Source of the DNA: Rickettsiales bacterium
Lineage (GTDB): Bacteria > Pseudomonadota > Alphaproteobacteria > Rickettsiales > UBA1997
Direction of reading: 5' to 3'
Assembly (NCBI GenBank): GCA_031255235.1
Contig: JAIRSX010000037.1
Coordinates: forward strand, 1 to 16,732
Length of the DNA: 16,732 nt
How positions within the stretch are numbered: the first letter of the stretch is position 1; each line of letters starts with the position of its first letter. A program made the position numbers and the translations under genes. Positions 8,595-15,176 of this stretch are shown here, one piece after another. The notes under the pieces are model-generated. The model saw only the letters and a list, made by a program, of their open reading frames with translations. It had not been told where the DNA came from and searched no databases.

Positions 8595-9206
8595 ATGGAA
8601 AATTTATCCTGTAAAAACGATATAACAAACCGAGCACTGTCTCTCTTAAGAGTGGAGGCAGTGCTTAATATATTTGATAGAGAACCAAGTACAGATATAG
8701 AGAAGGTATGTTATAAGTGGTGGCAGCCTACGTATGAAGAGCTCCTAGAGGACTGTTGTCCTTTTTTTGCCATAAAAAGATTTACACCACAAAAGGTCAA
8801 TTATGTTGATCCAGGTTTAGAAAACAGATATGTGTCTCCTGATGGAATCATAAAATCACAAACAGGTAACCACAAGAATATTTATTCCATCCCTAACAAT
8901 GTTCTCATATTTTTAAATTTAGATGTTGGTGATGAAATTATAGGAAACGAGCTTGAGACAGATAGGGAAGTTAAGGATTTAAAATATATTGATAGAGAAG
9001 CGGAGTTGAGTTACAGGGAAACAAAATTCAACGACACCTTATCATATTATCTAGCCTACGCTATGTCTTCTGAAATTACAAACAACCCCCAAATCACACA
9101 ACAACAATTTCAGATGAAAAGAATCAAACTCAATGATCTTAATGAACATTATTCTAGGCAATTAAGGACCAGAATAATCAAAAAAAGTAAGTGGAGTAAA
9201 TTATGA
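8595..9206 (+). CDS. Tail tubular protein A-like (T7 gp11-type head-tail adaptor)
   Basis: These 203 residues match the gp11/P22 gp4-like adaptor that sits under the portal and connects it to the tail nozzle. The N-terminal motif is NRALSLLRVEAVLNIFDREP, then CYKWWQPTYEELLEDCCPFF followed by AIKR (39-62), equivalent to the family pattern of a Y...R...LL...pWxFAxxR block. Near the C-terminus, FNDTLSYYLAYAMSSEIT resembles the conserved f...Al...LA..ia segment. The start lies 2 bases after the preceding stop with no clear Shine-Dalgarno, so re-initiation by coupling is likely. The stop overlaps the next ATG (ATGA), again coupling it to the gp12-like partner, its expected neighbour. Confidence 0.8.
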   Translation: MENLSCKNDITNRALSLLRVEAVLNIFDREPSTDIEKVCYKWWQPTYEELLEDCCPFFAIKRFTPQKVNYVDPGLENRYVSPDGIIKSQTGNHKNIYSIPNNVLIFLNLDVGDEIIGNELETDREVKDLKYIDREAELSYRETKFNDTLSYYLAYAMSSEITNNPQITQQQFQMKRIKLNDLNEHYSRQLRTRIIKKSKWSKL

Positions 9207-11329
9207 GAACCAATATACCTAGGAGTAACTTCAGCTCAGGTATCGTTTCAAAAGAGTTGTCTGGAAGAATAGATAGCCAGTACATACTTAATGGTGTTGA
9301 AGAATGTGTCAACTTTGATATATCGCAGCAAGGTTTTATCAAAAGAAGATGCGGTACAAGGCTTGTAAAAGTTTTAGATAATCTGCCGCAGACGAAAAGA
9401 TATTTTGAATTCTCTTTTAACAAAGAACAACAATACATTTTACAGTTTTTTGAAAAAAATTTTGTAGTGCTTGTGCAGTACGTATCTGATTATGAAAAGC
9501 AAGAATCTTCAATTGATATATATAAAGAAAACGGTAATATAAAATACTTCTCACACCCTTTTAATCTGAGTAGTACACCTTCTATTTTAGAAGAAATTCA
9601 ATATACCCAAAACAACGATGTTATTTATTTTACTCACAAAACCATACAACCAGTTATTATGACAAGAACCTACGATACTGGCAACAATACAATAAATTTT
9701 ACATTTTCTACATACACTCCTGAATCAGGTACAGGACTCGAGAACCCATTTAGTATAGATGGGTACCCTTCTGCTTGTTGTTTTTTTCAAAATAGGATAT
9801 TCTTTGCTGGATTCAGCAAGTATTATAATAAGATATGGGCAAGTGATATGGGTTATTATAAAAAATTTTCTACAAATAAACCAGTGACTGAAATATCACT
9901 TGATATTGATGGATTCAATTTTGTACTATCTGACGTAAGATTACCCATAAATTGGCTAGAATCATCTCCTAGTGGTTTAATTATAGGAAGTTCTGATGGC
10001 ATGTCAAAGTTGACCAGCACCATAGGTACATTGACACCAACATCATTTAATTGTAAAAAGATAAACACCACGGGATGCATGGAAAATATAAAGGGAATAT
10101 CTTTTGATAACACATTCCTTTATGTTGATATTACAGCTAAAAAAATATTAGCTTTGAATTATGATTATGGTACAGACTCTTTTATTACTTCAGAATTAAC
10201 TGTTTTTAACAAAGAACTCGTACATAGACCAATAACCAAAGTAAATATTTATCAAAATGTTTATGAGACAACGATCTATATCATGGACGATCAATATAAT
10301 ATATATATGTTAAAATATTCTCAAAATGAAAATTACTTCTCCTTTTCAAAATTTGTTAGCAAAATAAAAATCAGAAATATTTTTATTTTAAAGGATTTTT
10401 TTAATGGGAATAACTTATATTTTTTTGACGATAAAAATAATGTTTTGAAACTGGATAAAGTTTTTTTATTCAGGGATCAAAATGATTTCTTGGATGTTAA
10501 ATTATCTAAAAAACAGAATACTTACAACTATTATAACTATCTCAAAAAGGAAGTGATGCCGGAGTTTGCATTCCTAGACTACTATAGCGAATACAAAACA
10601 TCAGGAACGGCACAAATTCTCTACACTCCTACAGGTGAATATGAAGGTAATTTAACTTCAAACGTAGCTATATTTAACAACGTAAACGACGCGAAAGAAT
10701 CATTAATAAATGACAGAGAACATGATATCATATTCGAACCGATTGAAATAGTTAATGAAAAAAACGTAAAAGTAAAAGTCACCACAGATATCTCTATAAA
10801 AACAACAACAACAATCAACAATTGGACTTTTGATAAAAACAAGATAAAAGTAGACAAAAATATATATTACAATAATAACCCCAACAATTACCAATATACT
10901 ATTTATGGTGATGGTTATATAGAAAAGAATATAACTATAGATAATGATGGAAACATTCAACTTCCTGCTGGAATTTTTATAGGACAATTTATAATTGGTG
11001 TTACATATGAAAGTTTTATAAAAACGTTCCCCATAGGAGGCATGATAGAAGCATACAATTCTATGATAAAAAAGAAGAACATTTACAAAATATTCCTAAG
11101 ACTCTACAAATCATTTGGGGGGTACTTTATTATAGATAACGGAGATCTCAAACCAATTAATTATAAAAAGATGGAATTTGCCAGGTACGACGTACCACAT
11201 ACTATTATGAATGATGATGTAAAGATTGACGTAATTGACACTTGGAGTTACAATAAATCTTACATAATTTACACAGACGATCCATTCCCATTTCAATTAA
11301 ACAGTATTACCTTGGAGGAAGATCAATGA
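9203..11329 (+). CDS. Tail tubular protein B-like (T7 gp12-type tail nozzle)
   Basis: This 708-aa protein is in the size range of podoviral tail nozzle proteins and directly follows the gp11-like gene. Hallmarks are the N-terminal NFSSGIVSKELSGRIDSQY...NGVEECVNFD...QGFIKRRCGTRLV (about 9-54), matching the family pattern F..G..s..l.gR.D...Y..g...c.N....p.G...RR.Gt.f. A second block, GYPSACCFFQNRIFFAGF...KIWASDMGYYKKF (187 to about 224), matches yPs.v.f.q.Rl.faG....p..iW.S..gdy..F, followed by SSPSGLIIGSSDG from 254. The rest is beta-rich with a low-complexity Thr/Asn/Lys region (about 520-570). It forms the distal tail and contacts the receptor-binding apparatus. The T15 tract lies 13 bp after its stop. 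Confidence 0.8.
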   Translation: MRTNIPRSNFSSGIVSKELSGRIDSQYILNGVEECVNFDISQQGFIKRRCGTRLVKVLDNLPQTKRYFEFSFNKEQQYILQFFEKNFVVLVQYVSDYEKQESSIDIYKENGNIKYFSHPFNLSSTPSILEEIQYTQNNDVIYFTHKTIQPVIMTRTYDTGNNTINFTFSTYTPESGTGLENPFSIDGYPSACCFFQNRIFFAGFSKYYNKIWASDMGYYKKFSTNKPVTEISLDIDGFNFVLSDVRLPINWLESSPSGLIIGSSDGMSKLTSTIGTLTPTSFNCKKINTTGCMENIKGISFDNTFLYVDITAKKILALNYDYGTDSFITSELTVFNKELVHRPITKVNIYQNVYETTIYIMDDQYNIYMLKYSQNENYFSFSKFVSKIKIRNIFILKDFFNGNNLYFFDDKNNVLKLDKVFLFRDQNDFLDVKLSKKQNTYNYYNYLKKEVMPEFAFLDYYSEYKTSGTAQILYTPTGEYEGNLTSNVAIFNNVNDAKESLINDREHDIIFEPIEIVNEKNVKVKVTTDISIKTTTTINNWTFDKNKIKVDKNIYYNNNPNNYQYTIYGDGYIEKNITIDNDGNIQLPAGIFIGQFIIGVTYESFIKTFPIGGMIEAYNSMIKKKNIYKIFLRLYKSFGGYFIIDNGDLKPINYKKMEFARYDVPHTIMNDDVKIDVIDTWSYNKSYIIYTDDPFPFQLNSITLEEDQ

Positions 11330-11342
11330 AACTTTAAATTTG

Positions 11343-11357
11343 TTTTTTTTTTTTTTT
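11343..11357 (+). repeat. Homopolymeric T15 tract upstream of the outer-membrane protein gene
   Basis: Fifteen consecutive T residues lie in the 66-bp gap between the tail nozzle gene and the outer-membrane protein gene, 38 bases before the ATG. Tracts of this length slip during replication. Placed near the likely promoter of a surface-protein gene, it could vary -35/-10 context or transcription strength (phase variation). No strong hairpin precedes it (only AAAC...GTTT), so a conventional terminator is unlikely. Nearest promoter-like bases, TTGTGT at 11356-11361 and TAAGTA at 11381-11386, are 19 apart and weak. Confidence 0.7.
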
Positions 11358-11395
11358 GTGTCAAGAAGTAAAGAAAAAAATAAGTAAAAAATATT

Positions 11396-11923
11396 ATGAA
11401 AAATAAATTGTTGGTTTTGTTTTTTGTGCTAGCAACAAGTGTTTCGTACACAAACGCTTCTGAGTTCAAAAAATATTTTTTTATAAAACATGCTCATACA
11501 GGAGATTTTGATAGTTATAAATATGATAATGTTTATAACCTAAAATTTGGTTTTGGAGCATATTCAAGCGAATCCTTTAGAGCTGATGTTGAAATAATGA
11601 TTTCGAAAATTAATGTTGAGTATTCTCATAGTTATCTTGGACAAAAGGATGTAAAAAAATATACTGAAAAATTCAATGGTATTTTTTTGAATTTTTATTA
11701 TGACTTGGCTTTCTTTGGTGAAAATTTTAAACCATACATATTTTTAGGGTATGGTTTTTCTCAATATAAAGATAATTGTTATGGTTATTGTAGTGGTAGT
11801 GGTGACGACTTTAATTTTGGAGTTGGACTTTCTTATAAAATAAACAATTTTGTTATTGATATAGGTGCTGCTTCACGTCCGATAAGAAGTTCAACAGATA
11901 TATCTTTAAGACATAATTTTTAA
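11396..11923 (+). CDS. Outer-membrane beta-barrel protein (Lom-like phage moron)
   Basis: The 175-aa precursor starts with a clear Sec signal peptide: MKNK, a hydrophobic core LLVLFFVLATSVS, and an AXA-like site YTNA|S after residue 21. The remainder alternates hydrophobic and polar residues with many Tyr, Phe and Gly (FGFGAYSS, YIFLGYGFSQY, FNFGVGLSYKI), as in an eight-strand barrel, and ends in HNF; a terminal Phe is the usual BAM-recognised end. It is similar in kind to small porin-like surface antigens and to phage lambda Lom, which is also encoded beside tail genes and placed in the host outer membrane. Coding-strand composition is T/G-rich (GTT, GGT, TTT, GAT), unlike the A/C-rich structural genes, which suggests a host-derived insertion. 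There is no clear Shine-Dalgarno. Role is inferred: altered host surface or superinfection exclusion. Two Cys (YGYCSGSG and DNCYG) could pair. Confidence 0.7.
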   Translation: MKNKLLVLFFVLATSVSYTNASEFKKYFFIKHAHTGDFDSYKYDNVYNLKFGFGAYSSESFRADVEIMISKINVEYSHSYLGQKDVKKYTEKFNGIFLNFYYDLAFFGENFKPYIFLGYGFSQYKDNCYGYCSGSGDDFNFGVGLSYKINNFVIDIGAASRPIRSSTDISLRHNF

Positions 11924-11941
11924 TTAAAAAAAGGAGAATAT

Positions 11942-12640
11942 ATGAGTTTTTTTGGTGATCTTTGGGACTTTGTTACAACTCCATTTGTAATGACTTGGGA
12001 TCTGATTGACGATACTTGGGATAATATTTGGGATTTTAAAGAGAAAGCTGGCAATCTTCTAACCGGTCATGGTTATGTCTCAGATAATAGAGTTTGGGCA
12101 AGAGAAGTAGATTTTGATAGTTATAATAACAGAATTTCTGATGAAATTTTTGAAAAAACAAAAGATGGCGATCTGTATAATAAACATGATTATGAAAATT
12201 ATTACTGGGATGAAGTTACAACAGATTTTTATAGTGGTAAAAAAAATGACAACGTCGAGTCAACTGATTATATAGAGGGTTTAATTAAAAGTAATAGAAA
12301 AATTTCATACAATCTCTATGTAGATAAATATAACGATTATAATACCAAAAAAGCCACGCAAAACAAAATAACCGTAGCTCAAAACCTATTCGAATTTCGT
12401 AAAGAAAGAGAACAACAACAGCGCGACAGTCGAAAATACTTCGACAAAAATGTACAAAACCTATTTTCACCAACATTAGAAAATAAGTCTAAAAACTTAA
12501 TAGATCAACAACAAAGAGAACCCTTATCTAATAACAAAGACATAATGCTGGGTCAACAAGATATGATGACCAAAAAACAAAAGGATCCTCTTAACTCTGA
12601 TCCCCAAAACAAACCACAAAATTTATTTGTTATTGCGTAA
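11942..12640 (+). CDS. Unrecognised phage late protein with Trp-rich N-terminus
   Basis: This 232-aa protein begins with an unusual Trp/Asp-periodic segment: MSFFGDLWDFVTTPFVMTWD followed by LIDDTWDNIWDF. It would form an amphipathic helix able to lie on a membrane. The middle is acidic and Tyr-rich, and the C-terminal third is Lys/Gln-rich and probably disordered, with a loose repeat (QQQREPLSNN then KKQKDPLNSD). A strong AAGGAGA lies 4 bases before the ATG. Codon and base use change near 12,340: the first half is T/G-rich like the outer-membrane gene before it, the second half A/C-rich like the virion genes, so the gene may be a fusion or recombination junction. Position among ejection-type genes suggests a virion or membrane-interacting ejection protein, but no family was recognised. 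Confidence 0.6.
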   Translation: MSFFGDLWDFVTTPFVMTWDLIDDTWDNIWDFKEKAGNLLTGHGYVSDNRVWAREVDFDSYNNRISDEIFEKTKDGDLYNKHDYENYYWDEVTTDFYSGKKNDNVESTDYIEGLIKSNRKISYNLYVDKYNDYNTKKATQNKITVAQNLFEFRKEREQQQRDSRKYFDKNVQNLFSPTLENKSKNLIDQQQREPLSNNKDIMLGQQDMMTKKQKDPLNSDPQNKPQNLFVIA

Positions 12641-12678
12641 AAAAAAATTTATTATTTAAATAAAAAAAAAGGATAAAA

Positions 12679-13158
12679 ATGGGATATCAAGTAAACATGA
12701 ACAGTGTCGGTGGAAACACGAGTTTAAATATCAATACTGATTTTGGTTTGGGTACAGGTAATTATAACAACAACAACTATAATCTAAATAACTACAATAA
12801 CAACAATTATAATTGGGACAAATATAATCCAAGCAATTTAACCACTGCGCAAAATAATTACACTCCACCTCCATCACAACAAGGTAAATCATCATTTGAT
12901 TGGGCAGCACTTGGATCAGGTCTTTTGCAAGCAACGGCGTCAATAATTAATGCACGAGCTTCAACTAAAGCCGCCGATAAACAATTGGATTTTATGCGCC
13001 AGCAATATAAAGATTCAAAAGACGAAGCCGAAGCAGCAGAGAAAGAAGAGGAAGAAAAGAAAACAAAAATCAAGAATCAGTACAAGGGGATGAAAACCAA
13101 TCTTTTTTCAGATGAAACGGGAGAGGGAATAAATAGCAATAGTCTTTTAGGTTACTAA
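12679..13158 (+). CDS. Small internal virion/ejection-type protein with Asn/Tyr-rich N-terminus
   Basis: This 159-aa protein has three parts. Residues 28-50 are an Asn/Tyr low-complexity repeat (NYNNNNYNL then NNYNNNNYNW). Residues 74-110 (DWAALGSGLLQATASIINAR onwards) are a small-residue-rich helix of the type seen in podoviral internal proteins. Next comes an Ala/Glu/Lys coiled-coil-like segment. The C-terminus, KGMKTNLFSDETGEG then SNSLLGY, resembles the LLTsxxG...LLG tails common on small podoviral head or ejection proteins. An AAAAAGGA precedes the ATG. It ends one base before the next gene, so the two are translationally linked. The role as ejection or internal core protein is inferred. 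Confidence 0.6.
   Translation: MGYQVNMNSVGGNTSLNINTDFGLGTGNYNNNNYNLNNYNNNNYNWDKYNPSNLTTAQNNYTPPPSQQGKSSFDWAALGSGLLQATASIINARASTKAADKQLDFMRQQYKDSKDEAEAAEKEEEEKKTKIKNQYKGMKTNLFSDETGEGINSNSLLGY
12760..12816 (+). repeat. Asn/Tyr-coding imperfect tandem repeat
   Basis: Two successive units encode NYNNNNYNL and NNYNNNNYNW (residues 28-46 of the 159-aa protein). The codons differ between units (for example TAT/TAC, AAC/AAT), so the repeat is preserved at protein level rather than being a fresh duplication. Confidence 0.7.
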
Positions 13159-13159
13159 A

Positions 13160-13711
13160 ATGTACTCTACACTTGGTCTGATAAACGGTTATAGTTCTAT
13201 TTTAAATGGAGTTGCCAAATCCAATAGTATAAAAGCACAAGGTTATGCGGATCAGGCTCAGGTTTATAATAACTTTGCACCACAAGCTAAGTTGATTACT
13301 CAGCAAGCAGCTCAATTATCTAGCCAACAAGCAATTGCTTATATGAATAGTGGCGTAGATGTAAGCAAAGGTACCGCTCAACATACCATACAAAACACTA
13401 TAAAACAAGCACAAGAAAGGACTAAAGATCTATGGAACGCTACAGAAAAGCAAGTTTCAAGTATCAAAAGTATGACAGATGCACAAGCACAGGCTGCGGT
13501 ATGGGAAGGTGTAAGTGCGGCAGCCGTGAATATTGCTGATGGTTATAGCAAACAGAAATACCACGATAGAATCAATTACGTTGGAAATAATAATAATAAC
13601 ACTAAACTAAAATCACCAACACAACATAATCCCTATGGTAGTTATAAAGATAATATAAAAATTCCATCATACAAACTTGACGTCGGAAAATATAATTTGA
13701 ATCTATTTTAA
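13160..13711 (+). CDS. Internal virion protein B-like (T7 gp14-type ejection protein)
   Basis: This 183-aa protein carries the pattern of the podoviral gp14 group. It has a Gly/Ala-rich helical N-terminus, a run of Ala/Gln-rich helix (APQAKLITQQAAQLSSQQAI), then YMNSGVDVSKGTAQHTIQNT (about 61-80), equivalent to the family's asGv..s.Gs....l..t motif, followed by helix KQAQERTKDL. A second Ala-rich helix (DAQAQAAVWEGVSAAAVNIA) follows. The C-terminus is Asn/Lys-rich and ends NLNLF. Proteins of this type leave the head first and form a channel in the host envelope for DNA entry. The gene begins one base after the preceding stop and is the last of the late operon; two terminator-like hairpins follow. 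Confidence 0.65.
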   Translation: MYSTLGLINGYSSILNGVAKSNSIKAQGYADQAQVYNNFAPQAKLITQQAAQLSSQQAIAYMNSGVDVSKGTAQHTIQNTIKQAQERTKDLWNATEKQVSSIKSMTDAQAQAAVWEGVSAAAVNIADGYSKQKYHDRINYVGNNNNNTKLKSPTQHNPYGSYKDNIKIPSYKLDVGKYNLNLF

Positions 13712-13732
13712 ATTTAAAATATAATATAAAAT

Positions 13733-13753
13733 ATAGATGAAATCTATTTTTTT
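13733..13753 (+). terminator. Terminator-like hairpin 1 after the late operon
   Basis: ATAGAT (13733-13738) and ATCTAT (13742-13747) form a perfect 6-bp stem with a GAA loop, directly followed by six T (13748-13753). The stem is AT-rich and thus weak. AAATCTA (13740-13746) can alternatively pair with TAGATTT (13758-13764). Confidence 0.5.
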
Positions 13754-13801
13754 AATCTAGATTTTGTTTTCTAAAAACAGATATGTTTTTTTAATTTACA
13801 T

Positions 13802-13834
13802 CCTCCTCAATCTCTACAGACTGAGGAGGTTTTT
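13802..13834 (+). terminator. Strong Rho-independent terminator of the late operon
   Basis: CCTCCTCA (13802-13809) pairs with TGAGGAGG (13822-13829). Inside, TCT/AGA pair across a CTAC loop, separated from the main stem by an A/C mismatch. Five T follow (13830-13834). It lies between convergent operons. Read leftward, the same hairpin lacks an immediate U run, so it works mainly for rightward transcripts. Confidence 0.85.
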
Positions 13835-13838
13835 AAAA

Positions 13839-14138
13839 TCAATTGATTTCGTATTTTTCTTTTAATTTTTGTAAAAGACGAATTTCCTCTTCTCTTTCCT
13901 TTTGTTCTTTTCTTAGTTGTCTTCTCTTTTCGGTTCGCCTTCTTGTAATTTCCTCTTTCGGGATTTTTAAGTTTTTTTTTACTTCATGGAATCTTTCTCG
14001 AAAAAAAGGACAACCTTCTACTAATTTATAAAAATACATCAAAGATATCTCGGTATCTTTTACTGCATCTCTTGTTTTAACACCAGTTTCGATCTTGTCC
14101 AGAATATTGTTTACAAAATCTCTATCATATTTTGCCAT
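13839..14138 (-). CDS. Small terminase subunit-like DNA-binding protein
   Basis: The first half (about 5-50) reads like the helix-turn-helix of phage small terminase subunits: FVNNILDKIETGVKTRDAVK, TEISLMYFYKLVEGCPFFRE then RFHEVKK. This matches the usual scheme of 'I..G.s...a....gis...fy.wl...p.f...y..A'. The second half is a long basic/acidic helix (EEITRRRTEKRRQLRKEQKE onwards) suited to oligomerisation. A 99-aa length is short for the family. The ATG follows the preceding gene's stop after one base, and GGAGA is just upstream. It is odd that it lies on the strand opposite the late genes, and no large terminase is next to it. A small transcriptional regulator with the same HTH, possibly acting on the palindrome upstream of its operon, is a real alternative. 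Confidence 0.5.
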   Translation of the reverse strand: MAKYDRDFVNNILDKIETGVKTRDAVKDTEISLMYFYKLVEGCPFFRERFHEVKKNLKIPKEEITRRRTEKRRQLRKEQKEREEEIRLLQKLKEKYEIN

Positions 14139-14139
14139 A

Positions 14140-14535
14140 TTAATGTCTCCAGTAAATCAAAATATAATCATCTAATTGTGCCCGTATATTTTGAACTTCG
14201 AGGTGATCATGTTCACCAACCTTTGCAATTATGTATCTTCTTCTGCTGAATTCATCAATATCCAAACCATCACACATAAGATCAAAAATGCATAATTCTC
14301 TCAAAAGTTCTCTGTAGGTCATTCCGTCATCTTTTGCTATTTCTGTTATTTTTTCAACCATATCACAGTCTATTGTATTTTGATCAAGATCTTTTATTCT
14401 TTCTTCTAAATTGGTTTTTGGAGTGTCATATTTTACAAAACTCGCTACCCAAAATTTATATCTAGCATTTTTAAAATCTTCCAAAGTTTTACCGGGCTTC
14501 AAGGCAATTTCTAAATAGATACTATCTTTTTCCAT
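14140..14535 (-). CDS. Hypothetical protein of the reverse-strand accessory operon
   Basis: No family was recognised. The 131-aa protein is mixed alpha/beta and moderately acidic, with no signal peptide or membrane helix. Notable stretches are ALKPGKTLEDFKNARYKFW near the start and DGMTYRELLRELCIFDLMCD in the middle; it ends DDYILIYWRH. AAAGGAAAAG precedes the ATG. It shares its first four residues (MEKD) and a roughly similar helix (LEDFKNARYKFW versus FKEALQNVKGFW) with the 144-aa protein encoded just upstream, which may mean the two are distant paralogs. It sits between that gene and the terminase-like gene with gaps of 11 and 1 bases, so all three are probably co-transcribed. Confidence 0.6.
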   Translation of the reverse strand: MEKDSIYLEIALKPGKTLEDFKNARYKFWVASFVKYDTPKTNLEERIKDLDQNTIDCDMVEKITEIAKDDGMTYRELLRELCIFDLMCDGLDIDEFSRRRYIIAKVGEHDHLEVQNIRAQLDDYILIYWRH

Positions 14536-14546
14536 AATCTTTTCCT

Positions 14547-14981
14547 TTATTTATTTATTTTTATCACATTAATTGTCGCAACATTAGAACCACCTATTAC
14601 AAACGCTAAGTAATCTTCAAGGTAGTCTTCTCCCGAACTTATTGATAATTCAATTTTATCATCTGGAGTAATGTTATCACCTATACAACAATATCCATCT
14701 TCCAAAACAAGTCTCCTGACATTTTCGAGTTGATTCCAAACAATACTTCGCAATCTTTTCAATTCAACGTTCAAAGATTTTGAGCTGCTATAATCATAGC
14801 TATTTTTTACAAAACATTTAACTTTAGATTTTAAAATGTTGTCAAAATTTAGTTCGGCATAACAATTACTTTTTTTGCTAACCTCAAAATAAATTCTATT
14901 AACACCATTTTTGCTCCAGAAGCCTTTAACATTTTGAAGAGCTTCTTTGAAGTTTTTTTTAAGATAAAAATCTTTTTCCAT
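14547..14981 (-). CDS. Hypothetical protein, first gene of the reverse-strand accessory operon
   Basis: No family was recognised. The 144-aa protein has no signal peptide or membrane helix. The N-terminal half is mixed (FKEALQNVKGFW, then VNRIYFEVSKKSNCYAEL), the middle is a charged helix (LNVELKRLRSIVWNQLENVR) and the C-terminus is strand-rich (LAFVIGGSNVATINVIKI). It is the promoter-proximal gene behind the consensus promoter at 15,009-15,037; the 5' UTR would be only about 20 bases. No Shine-Dalgarno is visible: an A10 run (minus strand, 14,986-14,995) and AGAAA precede the ATG, so initiation may depend on the unstructured A-rich leader. Position and own promoter suggest an accessory (moron, early or anti-defence-type) gene, but nothing in the sequence proves any function. 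Confidence 0.6.
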   Translation of the reverse strand: MEKDFYLKKNFKEALQNVKGFWSKNGVNRIYFEVSKKSNCYAELNFDNILKSKVKCFVKNSYDYSSSKSLNVELKRLRSIVWNQLENVRRLVLEDGYCCIGDNITPDDKIELSISSGEDYLEDYLAFVIGGSNVATINVIKINK

Positions 14982-15008
14982 TTTCTTTTTTTTTTAATTT
15001 ACATTTTT

Positions 15009-15037
15009 ATTGTAAAATATAAAAAAATAATTGTCAA
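15009..15037 (-). promoter_or_regulatory. Near-consensus sigma70 promoter for the reverse-strand operon
   Basis: On the minus strand TTGACA (15037-15032, 6 of 6) is followed by a 17-base spacer and TACAAT (15014-15009, 5 of 6). The start of transcription would be near 15,002, about 20 bases upstream of the 144-aa gene's ATG. It is the best promoter match I found in the window. Confidence 0.75.
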
Positions 15038-15048
15038 ATAATTTGACA
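15032..15048. promoter_or_regulatory. Operator-like 17-bp palindrome over the -35 box
   Basis: TGTCAAAT-A-ATTTGACA is a perfect dyad with eight-base arms and a one-base centre. It overlaps the -35 box of the reverse-strand promoter and carries a second TTGACA facing the other way (15043-15048), for which no good -10 exists. A dimeric repressor bound here would block the promoter. The cognate regulator is unknown. Confidence 0.55.
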
Positions 15049-15176
15049 TTATTTTTATATATTTTAAAAAAAAGCCTGTAAAAATAAGGAATAAAAAACA
15101 AAAATATCTAATATTTAAGTCATTAAAACAAAAAATATTTGATTTTAAAAAATATAACAATAGAGAAGTATCCTGT

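Noticed and set aside
11343..11357. T15 tract as a Rho-independent terminator of the tail nozzle gene
   Set aside because: Only a 4-bp AAAC/GTTT stem is possible before it, too weak for an intrinsic terminator.
12650..12662. AT-only palindrome (TTATTTAAATAA) before the 159-aa gene
   Set aside because: Such A/T palindromes are expected often at this composition and no supporting context was seen.
15043..15071. Rightward promoter from the second TTGACA in the operator
   Set aside because: The best -10 candidates are A-runs (TAAAAA at 16-base spacing), and no gene begins downstream until the IS110 leader.
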